Under the pieces are notes generated by a model, which saw only the letters and a program-made list of their open reading frames with translations, did not search any database and was not told the origin of the DNA. From an uncultured Sutterella sp. (GTDB lineage Bacteria > Pseudomonadota > Gammaproteobacteria > Burkholderiales > Burkholderiaceae_F), in NCBI GenBank assembly GCA_902477615.1, contig CABSHY010000062.1, forward strand, positions 1 to 7,299: DNA of 7,299 nucleotides, given 5' to 3'. The position numbers and the translations under genes were made by a program. This document shows, one piece after another, positions 1-4,561 of the stretch (position 1 is the stretch's first letter; the number at the start of each line of letters is the position of its first letter).

Positions 1-876
1 CAAAAGACCGAACCGTCAGAGCCTGCTCCTTGGGAAGATGCCCCGGGGGAGGTATTAGCGGGTAGTGCGCCTGCGGTGCCTGCCCGCCAAGAGCAGCAAC
101 CGATCGAACCTCAACCTGTTGTTGAAGAAAAGCTCCAAGAAGCGCCTGTCGTTGAAGAGACAAAACCCGTTACAAAAACGAGTACGGTCATTGAAGACGA
201 TGAGGATGACGTCCCGTACAATCCCGATCAGATGTACGGCGAAGCGGATTATCAAGCATCGATTGATGACTATGATGATTTTGGCGCAAGTGCCACGCCT
301 TCTTTTGATGAACCTCAAGCAGAAAATCAAGACGAAGAGGATTCGGTGGACTTGGGTAGTGGTTATTCTGACTACTATGAAGCCAAGCCCGAGGACGAGA
401 TTCCTGAATTTAGTGAAATCGGGAAAATCTGGTACGAAAAGATGCGTTATACGTATCCGTCGACCTATGCTCGAGACATCCTCTTTAGAAGTGAGTGCGT
501 GGCCATCGAAGGCACGACCATTCGTTTGCATTTGGACCCCTTCTATTCGGGCCGATTGAGAAACGAACAAGCGATGCGTTTGGTTCAACGAATTGTGGAT
601 CCGGTCTTTGGTCATCGCATGAAGATTGAAGTGGAACTCATCGAGCCGCGTTCCCGTACAATTCACCAACAAATGGTTTGGGAGAAGCGAGAAGCAAAGA
701 AAAAAGAAGAGGCGAAGTGGTTAAAGAGCCATTACATTGCCATCGAAGATCCCGAAGAGAAAAAGGCGGCCATTGAGGCGTTAAAAAATACCCCTCAAGC
801 CAAGATCATTGCCCGTCGCTTTAATGCGAAAATTGATCAGTCGTCAATTAAGAAATTGGTTTCTCGTCAGTCTTGA
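1..876 (+). CDS. dnaX: DNA polymerase III subunit tau (DnaX), C-terminal part, 5' truncated by window edge
   Basis: The reading frame is open from base 1, so the gene begins upstream; 291 C-terminal residues are present and the AAA+ clamp-loader ATPase domains are outside the window. Fragment residues 1-60 are a Pro/Glu-rich linker, 61-136 a strongly acidic Asp/Glu/Tyr-rich linker, and about 137-291 a folded domain resembling the polymerase-binding C-terminal domain of tau. The end (ARRFNAKIDQSSIKKL) aligns well by eye with the end of E. coli tau (RRFFDAELDEESIRPI). Tau links the clamp loader to the DNA polymerase III core and to DnaB helicase at the fork. Followed by ybaB and recR, the usual partners of dnaX. 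The acidic linker is compositionally unusual. I see no convincing programmed-frameshift site in the part shown; one would be expected further upstream if a gamma form is made. Confidence 0.93.
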   Translation, partial: QKTEPSEPAPWEDAPGEVLAGSAPAVPARQEQQPIEPQPVVEEKLQEAPVVEETKPVTKTSTVIEDDEDDVPYNPDQMYGEADYQASIDDYDDFGASATPSFDEPQAENQDEEDSVDLGSGYSDYYEAKPEDEIPEFSEIGKIWYEKMRYTYPSTYARDILFRSECVAIEGTTIRLHLDPFYSGRLRNEQAMRLVQRIVDPVFGHRMKIEVELIEPRSRTIHQQMVWEKREAKKKEEAKWLKSHYIAIEDPEEKKAAIEALKNTPQAKIIARRFNAKIDQSSIKKLVSRQS

Positions 877-913
877 TGAGAAGAAAAAAGTTTTTACTTA
901 AAAAGGAAACATT

Positions 914-1231
914 ATGCGTGGAAATATGGGTGCTCTTTTGAAGCAAGCTCAACGTGTTCAAGAAAACATTAAGCGTTTGCAAGTGGAATTGGGTCAACTT
1001 GAAGTTGAAGGTCAATCCAGTAGCGGTTTGGTGAAAGTCACGATGACCTGCAAGCACAACTTAAAGAGCGTGAAGTTGGATCCGAGCTTGATGGAAGAAG
1101 ACGTGGATATGGTTGAAGACTTGGTGTTCATGGCCGTTAAGGACGCCTTGGATAAGGTTGAAACCACCACGAAGGAAAAGATGGCTCAAGCCACGGCCGG
1201 CATGCCCTTGCCTCCGGGAATGATGTTCTAA
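914..1231 (+). CDS. ybaB: YbaB/EbfC family nucleoid-associated protein
   Basis: A 105-residue protein, the usual size for the family. YbaB/EbfC forms small tweezer-like dimers that bind DNA and act as nucleoid-associated proteins. The N-terminus (MRGNMGALLKQAQRVQENI) is the typical amphipathic helix, the middle contains the family-typical stretch around VKVTMTCKHNLKSVKLDP, and the C-terminus ends in the characteristic GMPLPPGMMF. The ATG at 914 has a good Shine-Dalgarno sequence (AAAGGA, 902-907) six bases upstream. It lies 37 bases after dnaX and 16 bases before recR, the standard dnaX-ybaB-recR order, and is most likely cotranscribed with both. Its exact role in recombination or repair is not settled in the family; the identification itself is secure. 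Confidence 0.95.
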   Translation: MRGNMGALLKQAQRVQENIKRLQVELGQLEVEGQSSSGLVKVTMTCKHNLKSVKLDPSLMEEDVDMVEDLVFMAVKDALDKVETTTKEKMAQATAGMPLPPGMMF

Positions 1232-1247
1232 TTGAACTTGAACCGCC

Positions 1248-1853
1248 ATGTCAAACACCGATACGTCGATTGATCATTTGATCAATGCATTAAAGAAGTT
1301 GCCGGGGTTAGGCCCTCGGTCAGCTTCTCGCATTGCCTATCATTTGTTGTTAGACAATCGACTCGGTGCAAGAGAGTTGGCGAGTAGTTTAGATAAAGCG
1401 CTCAATACCGTTAAGCACTGTGAGCTTTGCAACACGTTAACCGACGATACGCTCTGTCCGATTTGTCGAGACGAGACGCGCGATCGCTCGAAAATCTGTG
1501 TGGTGGAAAGCCCGGCAGATCAAAAAGCCATTGAAGAAACGTTGACCTATCAAGGTCTCTACTTTGTTTTAATGGGTTTGATCTCTCCGGTGCAAGGGGT
1601 GGGCGCAAAAGAGTTGCAACTTCAACGACTCATTGATCGAGTGGAAAAGGATGTGCAACTCAAAGAAGTGTTGATCGCAACGCCTTTCACACCGGAAGGG
1701 GATGCTACGGCACACTTTATTGCCAAAGCCATTGCTTCACGTTCGCGTCCGATTCGCGTGACGCGTTTGGCTCGTGGGATTCCGGCAGGAGTGGAATTGG
1801 AGTACACCGATGCCAATACAATCGCCAGTGCGATTTTCTCACGTCGAGGCTAA
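1248..1853 (+). CDS. recR: Recombination mediator protein RecR
   Basis: A 201-residue protein of normal RecR length. RecR acts with RecF/RecO to load RecA on SSB-coated single-stranded DNA at gaps. Visible in order: a helix-hairpin-helix motif (LPGLGPRSASRIA, residues 18-30); a four-cysteine zinc finger (C58, C61, C70, C73); and a Toprim domain beginning ICVVESPAD (residues 83-91, Glu87) and containing ATPFTPEGDATAHF (144-157). The C-terminal RLARGIPAGVELEYTD matches the RLA/RIAHGVP-GGELE region of the family. The Toprim loop has Pro146 where E. coli RecR has Asn (ATNPT). The start ATG has no obvious Shine-Dalgarno sequence; with ybaB ending only 16 bases upstream, translational coupling is plausible. 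Part of the dnaX-ybaB-recR-gmhA gene string. Confidence 0.96.
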   Translation: MSNTDTSIDHLINALKKLPGLGPRSASRIAYHLLLDNRLGARELASSLDKALNTVKHCELCNTLTDDTLCPICRDETRDRSKICVVESPADQKAIEETLTYQGLYFVLMGLISPVQGVGAKELQLQRLIDRVEKDVQLKEVLIATPFTPEGDATAHFIAKAIASRSRPIRVTRLARGIPAGVELEYTDANTIASAIFSRRG

Positions 1854-1875
1854 TGGCAGAAAAAAGGAACAAAAA

Positions 1876-2463
1876 ATGGCAAATCCTCATATTTTCAATG
1901 CGCTGCAAGAAGCTCAAGTGGTGCTTGATGCTTTAATTAAGAACGAAGCAACACTTGAGAAACTTGACGCCGCAGGTCAAGCAATGGCCGATGCCATTGC
2001 CAACGGTCACAAGATTTTATCTTGCGGAAACGGCGGCTCTTTGTGTGACGCTATGCACTTTGCCGAAGAGATGACGGGGCGCTACCGTCAAAATCGTCCG
2101 GGTTTTGCTGCGATTGCGATTGCGGATGCGAGTCACATGAGCTGCGTCGGTAATGACTACGGCTATAACGATGTTTTTTCTCGCTATGTGAGCGCTGTGG
2201 GTCAAAAGGGGGATGTGCTTTTAGCCATTACGACGTCGGGCACGAGTGCCAATGTGATGCAAGCGGTTAAAGCTGCGCATGACAAGGGCATGATTGTTGT
2301 CGGTTTAACGGGATGCGAAGGCAGTCCTTTGGCTACGGAAGCTGATATTGCCATTGTGACGCCAGCCGGTAAATGGGCCGATCGAGTGCAAGAGTTGCAC
2401 ATTAAGTGCATCCACATTTTGATTGAGTTGGTGGAGCGCCGTTTGGCACCTGAAAACTACTAA
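1876..2463 (+). CDS. gmhA: Phosphoheptose isomerase (sedoheptulose-7-phosphate isomerase)
   Basis: A 195-residue SIS-domain enzyme converting sedoheptulose 7-phosphate to D-glycero-D-manno-heptose 7-phosphate, the first step towards ADP-heptose for the LPS inner core. The match to E. coli GmhA is close and nearly without gaps by eye: LSCGNGGS (48-55), DAMHFAEE with His61 and Glu65, SCVGNDYGYNDVFSRYV (89-105), TTSGTSANV (119-127), and ADRVQELHIKCIHILI (168-183) with Gln172 and His180. These correspond to the metal and catalytic residues described for GmhA. Position 56 is Leu where E. coli has His; this site is not catalytic. ATG 1876 is chosen for its Shine-Dalgarno AAGGAA (1864-1869) and matching N-terminal length; an earlier in-frame GTG at 1774 lies inside recR and adds unrelated sequence. 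Last gene of the dnaX operon, 22 bases after recR. Confidence 0.96.
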   Translation: MANPHIFNALQEAQVVLDALIKNEATLEKLDAAGQAMADAIANGHKILSCGNGGSLCDAMHFAEEMTGRYRQNRPGFAAIAIADASHMSCVGNDYGYNDVFSRYVSAVGQKGDVLLAITTSGTSANVMQAVKAAHDKGMIVVGLTGCEGSPLATEADIAIVTPAGKWADRVQELHIKCIHILIELVERRLAPENY

Positions 2464-2475
2464 CTTAGAAGAACT

Positions 2476-2491
2476 GTCGGTATAATCCGAC
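2476..2491 (+). promoter_or_regulatory. Candidate -10 box within an inverted repeat, downstream of gmhA
   Basis: A perfect TATAAT (2481-2486) sits exactly between 5-bp inverted arms GTCGG (2476-2480) and CCGAC (2487-2491). It could be a promoter -10 element overlapped by an operator, or just a small hairpin in the gmhA 3' UTR. There is no good -35 hexamer at 16-18 bp spacing, so promoter activity is uncertain. Confidence 0.35.
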
Positions 2492-2499
2492 TCAAGCGT

Positions 2500-2543
2500 A
2501 CCCCACACAGCTCTGTTTCAACTGCAAAAGGTGGGGTCTTTTA
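2500..2543 (+). terminator. Rho-independent terminator-like hairpin after gmhA
   Basis: Arms ACCCCAC (2500-2506) and GTGGGGT (2531-2537) form a 7-bp GC-rich stem with a 24-base loop, followed by CTTTTATT. It lies 37 bases after the gmhA stop and most likely ends the dnaX-ybaB-recR-gmhA transcript. The loop is longer than usual, so termination may be partial. Confidence 0.65.
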
Positions 2544-2596
2544 TTATCCGAGCGTGATGTCCATTAACAATTTCACACTCAAAAATTGTTTCTAAA

Positions 2597-2613
2597 ACGG
2601 TAAAATAAACCGT
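2597..2613 (+). promoter_or_regulatory. Candidate greA promoter -10 region inside an inverted repeat
   Basis: TAAAAT (2601-2606) is a 5/6 match to the -10 consensus. It overlaps an inverted repeat with arms ACGGT (2597-2601) and ACCGT (2609-2613). The position, about 75 bases before the greA start, suits a greA promoter. No clear -35 is visible at normal spacing. Immediately upstream is another 8-bp inverted repeat (AACAATTT 2566-2573, AAATTGTT 2583-2590). Confidence 0.35.
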
Positions 2614-2622
2614 CGGTCAGAT

Positions 2623-2660
2623 GCCTGGGGATAAAAATACTCAGGCTTCTTTAATGTTTT
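2623..2660 (+). terminator. Attenuator-like hairpin in the greA leader
   Basis: GCCTGGG (2623-2629) pairs with CTCAGGC (2640-2646), seven base pairs including one G-U, with a 10-base A-rich loop. A T-rich run follows (TTCTTTAATGTTTT, 2647-2660). It lies between the putative greA promoter and the greA ATG, so it would act as a leader terminator or attenuator rather than a gene-end terminator. The tail is interrupted, so strength is uncertain. Confidence 0.45.
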
Positions 2661-2681
2661 GATTTTATTCTGAAAATTATT

Positions 2682-3155
2682 ATGGCAATTCCTATTACAG
2701 TCCGTGGTGCTGAGTTGCTTAAAGCCGAATTAAAGCGCCTCAAGAGTGTCGAACGTCCTGCAGTTGTTCAAGCAATTAAGGAAGCCCGTGAAAAGGGTGA
2801 CTTGTCTGAAAACGCAGAATATGATGCCGCCAAGGATCTTCAAGGTCATATTGAAGGTCGTATTGCAGAGTTGGAAGGTAAGCTTGCCTCTTTGCAAATC
2901 ATCGATCCGAAGGAATTGGATGCCGGTGGTCGTATCGTTTTTGGTGCAACGGTTGAACTCGAAGACCAAGACACGGGCAACGTTGTGACCTATCAAATCG
3001 TGGGCGACGATGAAGGCGATATTAAGCGTAACTTGGTGTCGATCTCCAGCCCCATCGCTCGTGCTTTGATTGGTAAGTACGAAGGCGATGAAGCCACAGT
3101 GCACGCTCCGAGCGGTGACCGTATGTATGACATTTTGAGCGTTCAATATATTTAA
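2682..3155 (+). CDS. greA: Transcription elongation factor GreA
   Basis: A 157-residue protein, one shorter than E. coli GreA. GreA enters the RNA polymerase secondary channel and stimulates cleavage of backtracked RNA, rescuing stalled complexes. The N-terminal coiled coil spans about residues 1-75 with the conserved tip EAREKGDLSENAEYDAA, including the two acidic tip residues Asp40 and Glu43 needed for cleavage. The C-terminal FKBP-like domain shows GRIVFGATVELED, YQIVGDDEGD and SISSPIARALIGK. The ATG at 2682 starts MAIPITVRGAELL, matching the family start, but no recognisable Shine-Dalgarno sequence precedes it. The gene has its own leader with a hairpin upstream and ends in a terminator shared with the convergent yhbY. 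Confidence 0.97.
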   Translation: MAIPITVRGAELLKAELKRLKSVERPAVVQAIKEAREKGDLSENAEYDAAKDLQGHIEGRIAELEGKLASLQIIDPKELDAGGRIVFGATVELEDQDTGNVVTYQIVGDDEGDIKRNLVSISSPIARALIGKYEGDEATVHAPSGDRMYDILSVQYI

Positions 3156-3172
3156 ACGCTTGCAAAAAGCAA

Positions 3173-3199
3173 AAGCCCATGTTTAGATTGCATGGGCTT
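3173..3199 (-). terminator. Terminator hairpin, best read on the - strand (second terminator for yhbY)
   Basis: Perfect 9-bp inverted repeat AAGCCCATG (3173-3181) and CATGGGCTT (3191-3199) with a 9-base loop. On the - strand it is followed by a T-rich run (TTGCTTTTTGC, complement of 3162-3172). On the + strand the following bases are A-rich, so it should terminate mainly leftward transcription. It also lies in the greA 3' UTR, where it could stabilise the mRNA end. Confidence 0.65.
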
Positions 3200-3215
3200 A
3201 AAGTGCAGATAATAA

Positions 3216-3244
3216 AAAAGCAGTTCCATTGTCGAACTGCTTTT
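3216..3244. terminator. Bidirectional terminator between convergent greA and yhbY
   Basis: Perfect 11-bp inverted repeat AAAAGCAGTTC (3216-3226) and GAACTGCTTTT (3234-3244) with a 7-base loop. T-rich tails exist in both directions: TTTTCTCGCTT on +, TTTTTTATTATC on -. It starts five bases after the yhbY stop codon on the - strand and should end both transcripts. Confidence 0.9.
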
Positions 3245-3249
3245 CTCGC

Positions 3250-3672
3250 TTAGGCGTTGCCGAAGGACTTCTTCGTTTGACGACCCGGAGCGCGAGCGCG
3301 GGTCTTACGCGCAGCCGTCGGGCCACCACGGGTGCGACGTTGGCTTTCAGCCATTTGACGACGCTTGGCGCGTTCGGCTTCAGCCTTACGCTTTTCGGGG
3401 CTCGGACGCCAAAGAACGAGCAACTTGCCGATCACTTGAACACGAGCGGCGGAGAGCTTTTCAACGAGCTCTTCAAAAATTGCTTCACGTTCTTCGCGAT
3501 CATCGCTCGGAACACGAATCTTAATTAATTCGTGAGCGGTTAAAGCACGGTCGACCTCTTTGATGACGGCATCCGTTAAGCCGTTGGCACCTAAGAGCAC
3601 GACAGGTTCGAGGTGGTGCGCTTGAGAGCGCAATTCGAGACGCGTGTCTCGATCAAGCAAAAGTTCTGCCAT
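3250..3672 (-). CDS. yhbY: YhbY family ribosome assembly RNA-binding protein
   Basis: A 140-residue protein with the CRS1-YhbY (CRM) RNA-binding fold over about residues 1-95. Signature stretches are RSQAHHLEPVVLLGANGLTD (15-34) with the GANG loop, the helix DAVIKEVDRALTAHELIKIRV, and VIGKLLVLWRPS near the end of the domain. YhbY is associated with assembly of the large ribosomal subunit. E. coli YhbY is about 97 residues; this one carries an extra basic Arg/Lys-rich tail (about 95-140) with no visible fold, probably for nonspecific RNA contact. The start is ATG (complement of 3670-3672), with no good Shine-Dalgarno sequence. It is divergent from rlmE, another 50S maturation factor, and converges with greA. 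Confidence 0.92.
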   Translation of the reverse strand: MAELLLDRDTRLELRSQAHHLEPVVLLGANGLTDAVIKEVDRALTAHELIKIRVPSDDREEREAIFEELVEKLSAARVQVIGKLLVLWRPSPEKRKAEAERAKRRQMAESQRRTRGGPTAARKTRARAPGRQTKKSFGNA

Positions 3673-3684
3673 AGTAAAAAATCG

Positions 3685-3692
3685 AATATAAT
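3685..3692. promoter_or_regulatory. Overlapping divergent -10 boxes for yhbY (-) and rlmE (+)
   Basis: In the 62-base gap between the divergent genes, TATAAT (3687-3692) reads on the + strand and TATATT (complement of 3685-3690) on the - strand, sharing four bases. For the - strand, TTTTCA 16 bp upstream is a 4/6 match to -35. For the + strand no good -35 is apparent (TTCTGC at 17 bp, inside yhbY). Expected starts leave leaders of a few bases for yhbY and about 35 for rlmE. Confidence 0.5.
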
Positions 3693-3734
3693 CGGTTATC
3701 GAAAATTGAAAACGACTAATTGTATTGAAAAATC

Positions 3735-4385
3735 ATGCCAGTAGCAACAAAAAAACTGCGTTCTAATCGTGCTTGGATTGAACGCCATATTAACGATCCC
3801 TTTGTAAAGCGCTCTCGTGCCGAAGGTTATCGTGCACGTTCTGTTTATAAACTCATTGAACTCAATGACAAAGAAAAGCTCATTCGCCCGGGGATGACCG
3901 TGGTGGATTTGGGTGCGGCACCGGGCAGCTGGACGCAAGTCATTCGTGAAAAGTTGATGGACAAAAACGGTGACATCAACGGCACCATCATCGCCATGGA
4001 CATTTTGCCTATGGATCCGATCGATGGCGTGACGTTCTTGCAAGGTGACTTCCGCGAGCAAGAAGTGGCTGACCAATTAAATGCCCTCGTGGGTGATAAG
4101 CAAGTCGATTTGGTTTTATCTGACATGGCGCCGAATTTGTCCGGTATTCCTGCTGCGGACGCCGCTCGTTGTTTATTACTCAATGAATTGGGGTTGGAAT
4201 TTTGCTTGCAAAACCTCACCGATAACGGTGTTTTTGTGACGAAGGTTTTCCAAGGCAGTGGCTTTTCCCAATACGTGGAGACGCTTAAGAAACACTTTAA
4301 GACCGTGTTGACGCGCAAACCTGAAGCGAGCCGCGACTCTTCTGCCGAAGTGTACATGGTGGCTAAGGGCATCAAAAAGCGTTAA
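3735..4385 (+). CDS. rlmE: 23S rRNA (uridine-2552-2'-O)-methyltransferase RlmE (FtsJ/RrmJ)
   Basis: A 216-residue Rossmann-fold SAM-dependent methyltransferase that 2'-O-methylates U2552 in the 23S rRNA A-loop, a late step in 50S assembly. The SAM-binding motif is TVVDLGAAPGSW (55-66), and motif MAPNLSG (131-137) follows Asp130. The K-D-K-E catalytic set of RrmJ is complete: Lys39, Asp130, Lys170 (FVTKVFQG) and Glu205 (SSAEVY). Length is close to E. coli (209). ATG 3735 gives the expected N-terminus (SNRAWIERHINDPFVKRS); the ribosome-binding site is weak. It precedes ftsH as in many proteobacteria. No terminator is visible after the stop, so some readthrough into ftsH is likely, although ftsH also has its own promoter signals. 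Confidence 0.97.
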   Translation: MPVATKKLRSNRAWIERHINDPFVKRSRAEGYRARSVYKLIELNDKEKLIRPGMTVVDLGAAPGSWTQVIREKLMDKNGDINGTIIAMDILPMDPIDGVTFLQGDFREQEVADQLNALVGDKQVDLVLSDMAPNLSGIPAADAARCLLLNELGLEFCLQNLTDNGVFVTKVFQGSGFSQYVETLKKHFKTVLTRKPEASRDSSAEVYMVAKGIKKR

Positions 4386-4393
4386 TTAGCGGG

Positions 4394-4423
4394 CTTGAAA
4401 AAGTCACAATTTGTCCTCATATA
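4394..4423 (+). promoter_or_regulatory. Sigma-32 (RpoH) heat-shock promoter for ftsH
   Basis: CTTGAAA (4394-4400), a 14-base spacer, then CCTCATATA (4415-4423). This fits the proteobacterial RpoH pattern CTTGAAA - 11 to 16 bases - CCCCATnTA with one mismatch. It begins nine bases after the rlmE stop and would give a leader of about 130 bases for ftsH. FtsH is a known sigma-32 regulon member in E. coli, which supports the assignment. Confidence 0.8.
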
Positions 4424-4452
4424 TTGTTAGAAAGCGTATCAATGCGGACTAT

Positions 4453-4480
4453 TTGACAGATTTCTCGGTATTCTTAGAAA
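4453..4480 (+). promoter_or_regulatory. Candidate sigma-70 promoter for ftsH
   Basis: A perfect -35 TTGACA (4453-4458), 16-base spacer, then TAGAAA (4475-4480), a 4/6 match to -10. It lies downstream of the heat-shock promoter and could provide basal expression of ftsH. Confidence 0.45.
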
Positions 4481-4539
4481 ACTGCGATCAAGGTTTTTTG
4501 GTCGGATAAATAGCGCAAATAGTGTTTCTTTGGTTATAC

Positions 4540-4561
4540 AAGGCGAAGGAGCCTTCAATTG
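4540..4561 (+). promoter_or_regulatory. ftsH ribosome-binding site in a small hairpin, with TTG start
   Basis: Shine-Dalgarno AAGGAG (4546-4551) lies seven bases before TTG 4559. AAGGC (4540-4544) and GCCTT (4551-4555) can form a 5-bp stem whose six-base loop GAAGGA holds most of the Shine-Dalgarno. In frame upstream the first stop is TAG 4520-4522, with no ATG or GTG between it and 4559, so TTG is the supported start. Confidence 0.75.

Noticed and set aside
55..672. A 205-codon open frame on the - strand opposite dnaX
   Set aside because: The predicted protein is a low-complexity Arg/Phe/Leu mix with no domain, produced by the acidic DnaX linker read in reverse.
697..706. A-rich run (AAAGAAAAAAG) in dnaX as a possible programmed frameshift site
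   Set aside because: It does not form the A AAA AAG slippery heptamer in the correct frame, and it lies too close to the C-terminus to generate a gamma-like product.
885..907. A/T-rich inverted repeat TTTTT-ACTT-AAAAA between dnaX and ybaB as a terminator
   Set aside because: The stem has no G-C pairs and overlaps the ybaB ribosome-binding site; it is too weak to terminate.
1774..1875. Upstream GTG start for gmhA inside recR
   Set aside because: It would add 34 residues unlike any GmhA N-terminus, whereas ATG 1876 has a good Shine-Dalgarno and aligns residue for residue with E. coli GmhA.
2730..3146. A 138-codon open frame on the - strand opposite greA
   Set aside because: Shadow of greA; the sequence has no recognisable motif.
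3845..4375. A 176-codon open frame on the - strand opposite rlmE
   Set aside because: Shadow of rlmE, which has a full catalytic set and correct length; no ribosome-binding site or family match on the other strand.
4485..4504. Hairpin CGATCAA/TTGGTCG with a T-run in the ftsH leader as a terminator
   Set aside because: The T-run is in the loop and stem rather than after it, and one pair is G-U; it may be leader structure but not a terminator.
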